Under the pieces are notes generated by a model. That model did no database searches, was not told where the DNA came from, and was given only the letters and a program-made list of their open reading frames with translations. Source: Anaerolineaceae bacterium (GTDB lineage Bacteria > Chloroflexota > Anaerolineae > Anaerolineales > Anaerolineaceae). From it: a stretch of 64,000 bases of DNA. Location: contig JAURZL010000010.1 of the NCBI GenBank assembly GCA_030653365.1, positions 269,773 to 333,772 on the forward strand, written 5' to 3'. Made by a program: the position numbers and the translations under genes. Positions 17,980 through 26,659 of this stretch are shown here, in pieces; the stretch's first letter is position 1; each line of letters opens with the position of its first letter.

Positions 17980-18468
17980 TTAGCTTTGTGTTATTGTTGC
18001 AGCGCGAATTGGTCTCCTTAACCTAAAGGCTGGTTCAGGAAATTCATGCCGCATCAGAATAACAAAGGACACAATTAACAATGGAGCTGTGATCTCCTCC
18101 ATACCAACCGGGGTCAGAAAGAGGCAAAACAGGGAAGCTGCAATTAAACCGAGCTTAACCGCTCTGCCTTTGCTCAGGATCATAAGTCCAACACTTGCCT
18201 CGAAGAGAATCAGAGCAATCACAAAAGGCACCGGGATCGAACCCAGAATTTCGGTGAAAAACCAACGATAAATCGGTAGAAACGCTTTTGCTCCAGTGGC
18301 TGCGAACAAAGCAGGATCCGTCAATAATATTGGCACATTCACACCAAGCGCCATGATCAGGAAAAATATACCTACCACCATCCTTCCTGTCTTCGGCCGA
18401 AAATATGCTAATGACGCGAGAATAATTGCGAAGGCAATAACAACGGTAAAGGGATTAATGAGACTCAT
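17980..18468 (-). CDS. four-helix membrane protein, DoxX-like size
   Basis: 162 residues with ATG after GGAGGAATCTC. Hydrophobic segments are visible near 5-22, 30-48, 75-96 and 104-135, with a charged C-terminus (RLRRPIRAA). There is no recognisable catalytic motif. Size and helix pattern are like DoxX/DUF417-type proteins. It starts 12 bp after the end of the neighbouring membrane protein gene, so they are very likely co-transcribed. Confidence 0.6.
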   Translation of the reverse strand: MSLINPFTVVIAFAIILASLAYFRPKTGRMVVGIFFLIMALGVNVPILLTDPALFAATGAKAFLPIYRWFFTEILGSIPVPFVIALILFEASVGLMILSKGRAVKLGLIAASLFCLFLTPVGMEEITAPLLIVSFVILMRHEFPEPAFRLRRPIRAATITQS

Positions 18469-18480
18469 GAGATTCCTCCA

Positions 18481-18912
18481 TTAAGAAAATAGTGATTTAG
18501 GCCAATGCAGTGCCAACCCGGCAAAAACAGCCAGATTGATAAGCACACCGGCAATCAACCATGGGTGCCAATAAAAAACCAACAGAATTAAGGATGCAGC
18601 TGCTCCCAGGATGGCAGTCCCTTGCCAGATCTGGTTTAATCCGGGTACTCCCAATAAACCCAGTCCTGCCAGCGCAAAGCCAGCCACGGTCAATAACCAA
18701 AGTGCGCTCCCCAAGCCACGGACGACATTATTCGATAATCCCATTTTCGATACCAGCCAGGCAGGATCAGTGTCCGTTCTTGACCACGAAGGCCAGAAAG
18801 GAGTGCGTAATTCACCCGGTTTTGGGGTGGGCACATAAGTCAGGCTGTAATGTACCAGACCATGGGCGATCAAAAAAACAGCAATAAAGATTTTAAGCGT
18901 ATTTGCATTCAT
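18481..18912 (-). CDS. small multi-helix membrane protein
   Basis: 143 residues. The N-terminal helix IFIAVFLIAHGLVHYSL contains His residues (AHGLVH), then a soluble loop (PFWPSWSRTDTDPAWL) and three helices near 65-90, 95-112 and 115-135. Function unknown. The start codon overlaps the stop of the 71-residue gene upstream (the two share 18909-18912), indicating translational coupling. Confidence 0.6.
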   Translation of the reverse strand: MNANTLKIFIAVFLIAHGLVHYSLTYVPTPKPGELRTPFWPSWSRTDTDPAWLVSKMGLSNNVVRGLGSALWLLTVAGFALAGLGLLGVPGLNQIWQGTAILGAAASLILLVFYWHPWLIAGVLINLAVFAGLALHWPKSLFS

Positions 18913-19124
18913 AATTCCTCCACAATAACAGAATTTAATTTCAAATTAAGATCTCTGATCCGTTCCAGAAATCCATGTAAAGCCGATCGATCCTGGATCT
19001 CTCCACATAAAATGGTCTCACCATTGTTCATGGAGGTCAGCGTTAGTCCCTCAAACCAGATTGTCCAGTAATCATCCAGGGTTTCTTGTAATCTTATTTC
19101 GATCCTCAATATGGTTGGTTTCAT
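18909..19124 (-). CDS. 71-residue partner protein next to MalT-like regulator
   Basis: 71 residues, soluble. It has IRLQETLDDYWTIWFEGLTL, then GETILCGEIQDRSALHGFLE and RIRDLNLKLNSV. I recall very similar short proteins as common neighbours of stress- and regulator-type operons in Chloroflexota and some Firmicutes; their role is unknown. The predicted fold is a small beta-sheet plus one long helix. It lies 101 bp after the MalT-like regulator and overlaps the next membrane-protein gene by 4 bp, so it may be a sensor or adaptor for that group. Confidence 0.62.
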   Translation of the reverse strand: MKPTILRIEIRLQETLDDYWTIWFEGLTLTSMNNGETILCGEIQDRSALHGFLERIRDLNLKLNSVIVEEL

Positions 19125-19225
19125 TCGTTTTCACTTTCCTGTCGTCAGTATATCGAAAATAAACCCGGCCAACATCTGCTGATCGGATTAATCCAGGGTT
19201 TATTTTTGGTTTCAGCAAGAGATGG

Positions 19226-21874
19226 TTAAATCAACCCCATGTCTTTTGCTTTAGCGATAGCTTCCGTGCGGTTAGCAACATCCAGTTTACGATAAATGGC
19301 AGCTGTATGGGCTTTAACCGTACCGTAGGAAATAAATAGCTTTTGGCCGATCGCATCATTGGAAAATCCGACTGCCATCCAACGCAATATATCGACTTCT
19401 CGTTTTGTTAATGGGTTGTCCGATGAACGGCTTGGCTGGCTCTGAAAGACCACAGCTAAGATTTCACTAATCCCGGTAATCTCCTGGCAACTTTCCAACA
19501 ATGGTTTTAGCCACACGCCATGTTCAATGTAAACCTGGCGAAAACCACGAGGCAATCCCAATTCCAAAGCTTCTTTCAAGATGGGTAAAGCCAGGCTTGG
19601 ATTTGAAATTGTGCAAGCCTTCAGTACAAGTGCCTGGATCAACATCAATATTCTTTGACGCTTACGCGCAGCATTCTCAACCGTTGTGATCAGTTCAAGC
19701 GCAGATTGATGTTTTCCTTCAGCCTTCAATACTTTGGCGAAAGCCAGGAATAACACTTCGCTAGACTCATTTAATTGTTTTGATTGCGGTATTTGATCAA
19801 TATTCTGCCTGGATAACCATGTGGAAGCACTCGTATTCATCCCAGTCGCTAACCATAAGTTCACCTTGATTAACGCCAGCAAGGATTGTAAGGATGATAC
19901 AACCGGTGCATTTTCTATCCAGTCAGTTGCTTGTTGTATAGCTTGTTTTACCTGATCGTATCTTTGTAATGCAAAATAATAGCGCGCCTTAATTAAGAAT
20001 GTGTAGGCACTATGGTTGGGGTTTTCCCATTGTTGGTTATGAGAAATTGCCCGCTCAATTAATTCACCCGCTTCATTCAGTTCTCGGCGTTCGACCAGGA
20101 TATTTGCCAGAAATGCTTCCAATCTCCCAATAAATCCGGGACCACTGGAAGATTGGGTTGAGCGATGTAACCCGGATCTGAAAATTTCCTCTGCTTTTTT
20201 AATTTCACCTTTCTGACGCAGCATTTCTCCCAGATCAACGGAACCAGAGACAATGGTGTACAAGTTGTCAATTTCATAACCAATCTTAAGCACTTCTTCA
20301 AAGCAGTCAATCGCAGCATCCAGATTACCCAAAATACGGTGTCCATAACCCACTGCCCAACAATGAACACTGTAAGCAAATTTTATCTCTTTCGGGACGC
20401 AGTCTTTCGGTAGATCTATTAAACCAATTGCTGTGTTAATATTCCCGCTAATGACTGCAAGAAGACTCCGAATGGCACGGATCTCTGCCTGCATTCGCAT
20501 CCGATCATTTAACTGAATGTCTAAATTTTCCATACCTGATTCAGCACTAATGAGGCGCCTTTCAGCTTCATCCGGACGTGAAGCAAAAGCCAATGCCCAT
20601 GCCTGATAGATATTTAACCCAGGCCGTTGACCCGCCAATTCTTCTGGCAGTAGTCGGATCCAGGCTAATAATTGGTGCAATCTGCCATGTGAAAAAAGAT
20701 CAATCGTCCTTTGCTCGACTATTTCTGCCGGACGTGTGAAATTTCCAGCTTGCACATATTGTTGCACAGCTTCTTCATAATGTTGATTTTCATCAAACCA
20801 CGCTCCAGCCCGTTCGTAGATATTTTTGATTTCCCCTGGATTAGTTTTTTCGTGCTGTTTCATCCTAACCCGCAAGAGGTCAGCAAAGAGATGATGATAA
20901 CGATACCAATGACGATTTTCATCCAAAGGGATTAAGAAACAATTCATTCTTTCTAACATTTCCAGTATTTCTTTTCCATCCAATCTCATCGTAACCGCAT
21001 CACAAAGTTGTGAGCAGAAGCGATCTAGGAGGGCTGTTTGCATGAGAAAAGTCTGAATTTCTTCGCTCTGATTATTAAGCACCTCTTCGGATAAAAAATC
21101 CATAATGAAACGTTGTTGCCCGGATAAAGTGTGCAGTAAGCCAGTCAAATTATCTTTTCCAAACTTAGATAGCAACAGCATACGTATCCCTGCAATCCAG
21201 CCTTCTGTTTTTGATTCCATCAGGAAAAGATCATGATCATTTAAACTGGTTTTTAATGTTTGTTCGATTATATTTTTAATTTCATTTTTGGAAAATTTCA
21301 AATCATGCAATCGGATTTCAACCAGCTGCCCTCTTGCCCTTAATCGATGCAACGGCAAAGGTGGGTCAGATCGGCTTGCAAGGGCAAAATGAATGTGTGA
21401 AGGAAGGTGTTCGATCAGAAATCTGAGTGCAGCAAATAAATCGGGATTATGGATCGTGTGAACATCATCCAAAATTATCACCAATGATCCCTGAATGCTA
21501 TTCAAAGGATTTATTAATACGGCAGCGATTTCTATAGGAGCTGGTAAAGTAGGAGAGGCAAACAGATCATTTATCAACGCTGAAATTCCCGGTATAAACC
21601 TCGTTAATGCAGTTGTCAGGTAGGTAAAAAATCGAACAATATCATTGTCTGTTGGATCGAGGGAATACCAGGCGAAGTGAACATCTCCCTTTTGGGCATG
21701 GATCCATTCACTGAGAACTGTCGTCTTTCCATATCCAGCCGGAGCACTCAACAGGATTAATGGATGGTCTGGTAATAAACCTTCATTTAAATGCTTAATC
21801 AATTGTGGACGGATTACCCGGTCATGGATTAACGGTGGAATATATAGTTTGGTTTCCAGGAGGGGTGTGTTCAT
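19226..21874 (-). CDS. MalT-like LuxR family signal ATPase regulator
   Basis: 882 residues, close to the usual 900 for MalT-like regulators. Walker A is in SAPAGYGKTT (43-52) and Walker B in LVIILDDVHTI near 130. The region 200-330 is the winged helix of STAND ATPases (FLSEEVLNNQ). A long TPR-like helical array spans about 350-800. The C-terminus is a LuxR helix-turn-helix (NPLTKREVDILRWMAVGFS and YGTVKAHTAAIYRKLDVANR). It is a cytoplasmic, ligand-triggered transcription activator; inducer unknown. The minus-strand genes downstream (17299-19124) are plausible targets. Confidence 0.92.
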   Translation of the reverse strand: MNTPLLETKLYIPPLIHDRVIRPQLIKHLNEGLLPDHPLILLSAPAGYGKTTVLSEWIHAQKGDVHFAWYSLDPTDNDIVRFFTYLTTALTRFIPGISALINDLFASPTLPAPIEIAAVLINPLNSIQGSLVIILDDVHTIHNPDLFAALRFLIEHLPSHIHFALASRSDPPLPLHRLRARGQLVEIRLHDLKFSKNEIKNIIEQTLKTSLNDHDLFLMESKTEGWIAGIRMLLLSKFGKDNLTGLLHTLSGQQRFIMDFLSEEVLNNQSEEIQTFLMQTALLDRFCSQLCDAVTMRLDGKEILEMLERMNCFLIPLDENRHWYRYHHLFADLLRVRMKQHEKTNPGEIKNIYERAGAWFDENQHYEEAVQQYVQAGNFTRPAEIVEQRTIDLFSHGRLHQLLAWIRLLPEELAGQRPGLNIYQAWALAFASRPDEAERRLISAESGMENLDIQLNDRMRMQAEIRAIRSLLAVISGNINTAIGLIDLPKDCVPKEIKFAYSVHCWAVGYGHRILGNLDAAIDCFEEVLKIGYEIDNLYTIVSGSVDLGEMLRQKGEIKKAEEIFRSGLHRSTQSSSGPGFIGRLEAFLANILVERRELNEAGELIERAISHNQQWENPNHSAYTFLIKARYYFALQRYDQVKQAIQQATDWIENAPVVSSLQSLLALIKVNLWLATGMNTSASTWLSRQNIDQIPQSKQLNESSEVLFLAFAKVLKAEGKHQSALELITTVENAARKRQRILMLIQALVLKACTISNPSLALPILKEALELGLPRGFRQVYIEHGVWLKPLLESCQEITGISEILAVVFQSQPSRSSDNPLTKREVDILRWMAVGFSNDAIGQKLFISYGTVKAHTAAIYRKLDVANRTEAIAKAKDMGLI

Positions 21875-22035
21875 GGGTCGGATCCTGTAAATTATTTCTC
21901 TTACCGAATTTTTGTGAAATTTCTTAAAAATGAATGGGATTGACGAATAATTCTAGCACAGGGAATGGAAGATCGGAAAATGATTTTGTCACAATTTCCA
22001 ACAATCCACTCAATTTCAAAAACCAATTACATTTA

Positions 22036-22065
22036 TTGGGAACATCGCTGAAGAATTGTTACAAT
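22036..22065 (+). promoter_or_regulatory. candidate sigma-70-type promoter for osmC-like gene
   Basis: TTGGGA at 22036-22041 and TACAAT at 22060-22065 are separated by 18 bp. They lie 31 bp before the OsmC start, in the divergent region shared with the MalT-like regulator. Confidence 0.35.
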
Positions 22066-22096
22066 AATACAAAAGAAATCCAAAAAGGAGAATTCG

Positions 22097-22528
22097 ATGG
22101 CTGTTCGAAAATCAGAAGCTGTTTGGCAAGGAACTTTAAAAGAGGGGAAAGGAACGATGAAGCTAGGCAGTGGCGCTTATGAAGGTGCTTACAGTTTTGC
22201 TTCCCGTTTTGAAGAAGGCACAGGAACAAACCCGGAAGAGTTAATTGGCGCTGCCCATGCAGGTTGTTATTCGATGGCATTCAGCGGCGACCTCACCAAA
22301 GCAGGCTTTAACCCTGAAATGATCCACACAGTGGCAACTGTTTCGTTAGGTAAGATCGATGGCAAATCCCGTATCACCGGCATTCATCTGACAACAGAAG
22401 TAAAGGTGAAAGAGATCAGTGAAGAAGCTTTTCAGCAAATGGCTGAAGAGACTAAGCATGGATGCCCGGTTTCAGTGGCACTTTCCAATGTGCCGATGAC
22501 ATTGGATGCAAAATTGATTCAAGACTAA
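22097..22528 (+). CDS. OsmC family peroxiredoxin
   Basis: 143 residues; ATG after AAAAAGGAGAA. Both redox cysteines of the OsmC/Ohr fold are present: Cys57 in ELIGAAHAGCYSM and Cys123 in HGCPVSVAL. The conserved Glu sits just before the first helix (PEELIG). Members reduce organic hydroperoxides in the cytoplasm with two catalytic cysteines. It is divergent from the MalT-like regulator and has its own candidate promoter. Confidence 0.92.
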   Translation: MAVRKSEAVWQGTLKEGKGTMKLGSGAYEGAYSFASRFEEGTGTNPEELIGAAHAGCYSMAFSGDLTKAGFNPEMIHTVATVSLGKIDGKSRITGIHLTTEVKVKEISEEAFQQMAEETKHGCPVSVALSNVPMTLDAKLIQD

Positions 22529-22738
22529 TCAGCATTTAAAATTAATAAACAAATAAATACGACTTAAGATCATGCATACTTTCAGATACTGAAGAATTAT
22601 TCATTTAACCTCAAGCACCAATCTGCAGGTAAATCAATCGGTAAACCAGTTTTGTTATCAGACTCTATAGTACAATCAATTTAACCCAACCAAAAACACC
22701 CTCCAACCTCGGTTTAATGAGATGATACCAAAAATTCA

Positions 22739-23467
22739 ATGCCTGATAAGAGATTAATGAATACTTTCAAAGTACTGATTGTTGATTATCAACTAAAATG
22801 GATCTCATTGATTCGCCAAATCCTCTTCCTCGATGGATACTCAGTGATTGTAGAAAATCATGGAGAAAAAGCATTCCAGGTGGCGACAAAAGAACTTCCA
22901 GACCTGATCCTGCTTGAACCAAATCTGCCAGGGGAATTAAATGGTTTTGAGATCACACGTCATATTCGTAAATTTTCAAACATTCCGATCATCATGTTGA
23001 GTGAAAAATCCGAAACAGAATACATCCTGAAGGGATTTAATGCAGGAGTAGATGATTACATAACGAAACCTTTCGATTCAAAAATCCTGCTTGCACGCAT
23101 TCGAGCCGTATTGAACCGGGTAAAAGAGATAATGGTATTACCAGAAGAAATTAAGTGCAACAACCTGGTCATCAACCCAGCAGCTCATAAAGTAACAATC
23201 GATGGGAATGAGATCATCTTGACTGAAACGGAGTATAACCTGTTACTTGAGCTGGCAAGAAATTGTAATAAAGTCCTCCTTCATGAACAATTGTTATGTG
23301 CAGTGTGGGGACCGGAATACCAGAACGAGGTTATGTACTTACGTTCATTTATTCATACGCTCAGACGGAAAATTGAGATGAATCCGTCTCAACCTAGGCA
23401 AATTATCAACCGATCAGGGATTGGATACATGTTGGTTTCAGAACCTTCAGAAACCATGGAGAGATAA
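22739..23467 (+). CDS. OmpR-type response regulator with Glu in place of the phospho-acceptor Asp
   Basis: 242 residues. Receiver domain residues 8-125, then a winged-helix DNA-binding domain (LTETEYNLLLELARN near 160-175, ending HTLRRKIEMNP and SGIGYMLV). In the receiver the usual acidic pair is reduced to VDYQ (Asp16, Tyr17), and the phospho-acceptor position reads DLILLEPNLPG with Glu60 instead of Asp (codon GAA at 22916-22918). Ser88 and Lys110 are kept. This predicts a phosphorylation-independent, possibly constitutively active regulator. An internal ATG at 22757 is an alternative start. It ends 3 bp before the GDH-like gene, so they are one operon; no kinase is adjacent on this strand. 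Confidence 0.88.
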   Translation: MPDKRLMNTFKVLIVDYQLKWISLIRQILFLDGYSVIVENHGEKAFQVATKELPDLILLEPNLPGELNGFEITRHIRKFSNIPIIMLSEKSETEYILKGFNAGVDDYITKPFDSKILLARIRAVLNRVKEIMVLPEEIKCNNLVINPAAHKVTIDGNEIILTETEYNLLLELARNCNKVLLHEQLLCAVWGPEYQNEVMYLRSFIHTLRRKIEMNPSQPRQIINRSGIGYMLVSEPSETMER

Positions 23468-23470
23468 ACG

Positions 23471-24760
23471 ATGGAAAAATCACATTATTACAATGTTTTT
23501 GATATGGCACAAAAACAATTTAACCGTTGTGCTGGTCTCCTGGAATTGGATAATATTACGCGTGAATTCTTAAGAGTACCCATGCGGGAATATCAGTTCT
23601 CCCTGCCCGTATTCATGGATAATGGAGAACCCATTATTTTGCGAAGTTTTTTGGTTCAATATAATGATGCCCGCGGTCCCACCAAAGGCGGTGTACGCTT
23701 CCACCCAGCAGAAACCATCGACACCATTCGCGCTTTGGGTATGTGGATGACATGGAAATGTGCCATCAATAATCTTCCCCTTGGAGGAAGCAGCAGTGGC
23801 GTTGTCTGTGATCCTCACCTGTTTACCCTCTCAGAACAGGAACGAGTTTGTCGTGGTTTCGTGCGGAAAATTGCTCATCTTACCGGTCCCCAATGGGATG
23901 TATTAGGTCCGGATATCATGACCAGCCCCCAATATATGCTCTGGATGTTGGATGAATATGAAACAATCCATGGTCAGAAATATCCGGGATTTATAACTGG
24001 CAAACCAATTCACCACGCTGGTTCGAAAGGTCGCAAAGAAGCCCCTGGTTATGGAGCAATGGTTATTCTAAGAGAAGTACTTAAAGAATCGGGAAAAGAT
24101 ATCACGAAAACACGAGCCAGTTTTCAAGGATTTGGCATGGTTGGACAGCACGCAGCCCAGCTGTATCATCAAATGGGTGGGGTTATCTCCTGTGTTGCTT
24201 GCTGGAATCACAAAGACCGTGCAGCTTATTCTTTTGTGAAAAATGACGGGATTGACTTTGATCAATTGGTTTCAATTACTAATGAATTTGGCGAGATTGA
24301 CAAAGAGAAAGCCCTCGATTTTGGATATCAATGCCTACCAGGCGACGATTGGCTTGCCCAGGATGTCGATATTCTGGTACCGGCGGCCCTGGAAAATCAA
24401 ATTCGTCAGGATAATGTAAATCGCATCAGCAATCGCGTAAAAATAATTATTGAAGCTGCTAATGGACCGACGGATCTTGATATTGATCCGCTTCTTAAAG
24501 ACCGTGGGATTTTGGTGATCCCGGATATTCTTGCCAATTCTGGTGGCGTCATTTGTAGTTATTTTGAACAGGTACAGGGGAACATGAATTATTTTTGGCC
24601 GAAGGAAGAAGTGTTGAGCAAAATTGACTCTCAAATCACGTCAGCCTATTTTGATGTCAGCAACTTCGCTCATACCTATCAGGTTTCTCTGCGAGATTCA
24701 AGTTATATGCTTGCGATTGACCGGGTGGCACGTGCCTGTCACGAACGAAATTGGATCTAG
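23471..24760 (+). CDS. glutamate-dehydrogenase-like protein lacking the catalytic lysine
   Basis: 429 residues, ATG after GGAGAGATAAAC. The Glu/Leu/Phe/Val dehydrogenase fold is complete: substrate-binding TKGGVRFHP (Lys72) and MTWKCAINNLPL (Lys96), Asp148 in GPDIMTS, dinucleotide loop FQGFGMVGQ, and SGGVICSYFE near the C-terminus. However the glycine-rich active-site loop reads LGGSSSGVVCDP where active enzymes have GGxKGG, so the catalytic Lys is Ser108. A regulatory or otherwise redirected role is therefore inferred; the regulatory GdhA/catalytic GdhB pair of Thermus thermophilus is a known precedent. A canonical paralogue lies at 26660. Confidence 0.9.
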   Translation: MEKSHYYNVFDMAQKQFNRCAGLLELDNITREFLRVPMREYQFSLPVFMDNGEPIILRSFLVQYNDARGPTKGGVRFHPAETIDTIRALGMWMTWKCAINNLPLGGSSSGVVCDPHLFTLSEQERVCRGFVRKIAHLTGPQWDVLGPDIMTSPQYMLWMLDEYETIHGQKYPGFITGKPIHHAGSKGRKEAPGYGAMVILREVLKESGKDITKTRASFQGFGMVGQHAAQLYHQMGGVISCVACWNHKDRAAYSFVKNDGIDFDQLVSITNEFGEIDKEKALDFGYQCLPGDDWLAQDVDILVPAALENQIRQDNVNRISNRVKIIIEAANGPTDLDIDPLLKDRGILVIPDILANSGGVICSYFEQVQGNMNYFWPKEEVLSKIDSQITSAYFDVSNFAHTYQVSLRDSSYMLAIDRVARACHERNWI

Positions 24761-24777
24761 AAGCAAAGGTTGTGGCC

Positions 24778-26502
24778 ATGCCTGAGGAGTTATTTCAATT
24801 TAACCTGATTTCCATGTATCGAAAGCAAAAGCAGGTTGATATTCTCCAGGATGGTCGCGAGGAAATCGGCGGAAAAGCTCTGGGATTGCTTTCCATTCGT
24901 AAAACGCTTGCTGGCATCACTCCTGAAAAGTCTTCAGGCATTCAAATTAATATCCCGGATATGGTTGTGCTAGGGACCAGTGTGTTTGACGCCTTTATGG
25001 AGCGAAATCAGTTATTCGAAATAGCCTATTCAAATATCCATGATAACCGCATTGCCCATGCCTTCCAGAGAGCGGATATGCCTTTTGAAGTGTTGGGTGA
25101 ATTACGGAATCTTTTGGAAAAATGGAGTATGCCGCTGGCTGTTCGTTCTTCAGGCTTGCTGGAAGACACGATGCAACAACCTTTCGCTGGTGTCTATCTG
25201 ACTAAGATGATTCCCAACAACGCTTCCAATCTGGAGACTCGCTTTAAAAAGCTGATCGAGGCGATCAAGTTCGTTTGGGCCTCCACTTTTTTTATAATCG
25301 CCAAGGATTACACCAGGGCAACCAATTTAAATATCCGTGATGAAAAAATGGCTGTCATCATCCAGAAAATGGTTGGAAAACGACATCATGAACGTTTCTA
25401 TCCGGAAATCTCCGGAGTCGCCCGTTCTTTCAACTTTTATCCAGTCAGCCCAGCCAGACCCGAAGATGGCGTAGTCAGTCTGGCGTTGGGTTTGGGAAAA
25501 ACGGTCGTGGATGGTGATAAAACCTGGACATACTCACCGAAATATCCCAAAATACCACCACCTTTTAAATCTCTCCATGATATGCTGCACGATACCCAAA
25601 ATGAATTCTGGGTTGTCAACATGGGAGAAGTGGCTGAGTATGACCCGATTAAAGAAACCGAATACATGCAAAAAGAAAATTTAATCTCAGCAGAAAAAGA
25701 TGGGGTTTTAGATCATTTGGCTTCCACATTCGAACCTGATTCGGATCGTCTTTCCATCGGTACAGGTTCGCAAGGACCCCGCATTCTTACTTTTTCACCG
25801 TTATTGACCTTGAATACTATTGCCTTCAACCCACTCATCAGTGAGATTCTTAAACAATTTGAGGAAAAATTAGCCTGCCCGGTTGAAATTGAATTTGCAA
25901 TGACCTTCAACCCGCATCAATTCAACCTTCTCCAGGTTCGACCGATGAAAATTCATGCGAATACTCTCAAAATAACTGAAGATGATCTGAATGACGCCCA
26001 CACCTTGGTCGCTTCAAAATCGGTTCTCGGAAATGGCATTCTTGAAGGCATAAGAGACATCGTTTATGTTGTGCCAGATCAATTTGAGCTAACGTTCACC
26101 AAACAGATTGCATCAGAACTGGAAAGGCATAATCAGCGGCTTTTGGATGCAGATCATCCATATATCCTGATTGTTTTTGGAAGACTGGGTACGCTGGATC
26201 CTTGGTTGGGAATACCATTAACCTGGGGACAAATTTGTGGTGCAAAGGTGATTGTCGAAGCTACGCAGGACAATGTGAAAGTCGAACTAAGCCAGGGGTC
26301 ACATTACTTTCACAATATTATTAACCTTGATATTAAATACTTCAGCCTGCCTTTTTCACAACCTTTCCGGATCAATTGGGATTGGTTAGGAAAACAAAAG
26401 CTTATTCAGGAAGACAAATTTACCCGCCATGTACAATCCGACACTATCTTAACTGTGAAAGTGGATGGCCGCAGTGGTTGGGGAGCAATTTACATCGCAT
26501 AA
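24778..26502 (+). CDS. PPDK N-domain (PEP/pyruvate-binding) protein without His domain
   Basis: The open frame can start at TTG 24751, overlapping the GDH-like gene by 10 bp, but AAAGG about 9 nt before the ATG at 24778 favours that start (574 residues). Features of the PPDK N-terminal ATP-binding domain: IGGKALGLLSIRKTL near 30, LAVRSSGLLEDTMQQPFAGV near 120, and LLQVRPM near 383. The C-terminal part contains WGQICGAKVIVEA and SQGSHYFHNI. No GGxxSHxAI phosphohistidine motif and no PEP barrel are present, so it cannot carry out a complete PPDK reaction alone. Probably an ATP- or metabolite-binding regulator, or a partner needing a separate His protein. It is third gene of the operon that starts at 22739. 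Confidence 0.8.
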   Translation: MPEELFQFNLISMYRKQKQVDILQDGREEIGGKALGLLSIRKTLAGITPEKSSGIQINIPDMVVLGTSVFDAFMERNQLFEIAYSNIHDNRIAHAFQRADMPFEVLGELRNLLEKWSMPLAVRSSGLLEDTMQQPFAGVYLTKMIPNNASNLETRFKKLIEAIKFVWASTFFIIAKDYTRATNLNIRDEKMAVIIQKMVGKRHHERFYPEISGVARSFNFYPVSPARPEDGVVSLALGLGKTVVDGDKTWTYSPKYPKIPPPFKSLHDMLHDTQNEFWVVNMGEVAEYDPIKETEYMQKENLISAEKDGVLDHLASTFEPDSDRLSIGTGSQGPRILTFSPLLTLNTIAFNPLISEILKQFEEKLACPVEIEFAMTFNPHQFNLLQVRPMKIHANTLKITEDDLNDAHTLVASKSVLGNGILEGIRDIVYVVPDQFELTFTKQIASELERHNQRLLDADHPYILIVFGRLGTLDPWLGIPLTWGQICGAKVIVEATQDNVKVELSQGSHYFHNIINLDIKYFSLPFSQPFRINWDWLGKQKLIQEDKFTRHVQSDTILTVKVDGRSGWGAIYIA

Positions 26503-26610
26503 ATTTCAAGTCAATCTATATGTAACTTCCAATTTTTGTCACATTTTGAATATTCTTTATAAAATCTTGATTATTTTTCACCAAATTTCATAAATTCTTC
26601 ACATTCAGTT

Positions 26611-26619
26611 TGTTATAAT
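26611..26619 (+). promoter_or_regulatory. extended -10 promoter element before gdhA
   Basis: TGTTATAAT is an exact extended -10 (TGn plus TATAAT), 40 bp before the gdhA start. No convincing -35 hexamer is found at proper spacing, as allowed for extended -10 promoters. It suggests the canonical dehydrogenase has its own promoter apart from the upstream operon. Confidence 0.45.
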
Positions 26620-26659
26620 TTTAAAATTCAACCAGACATAATTTCCATAGGACAAGCTC

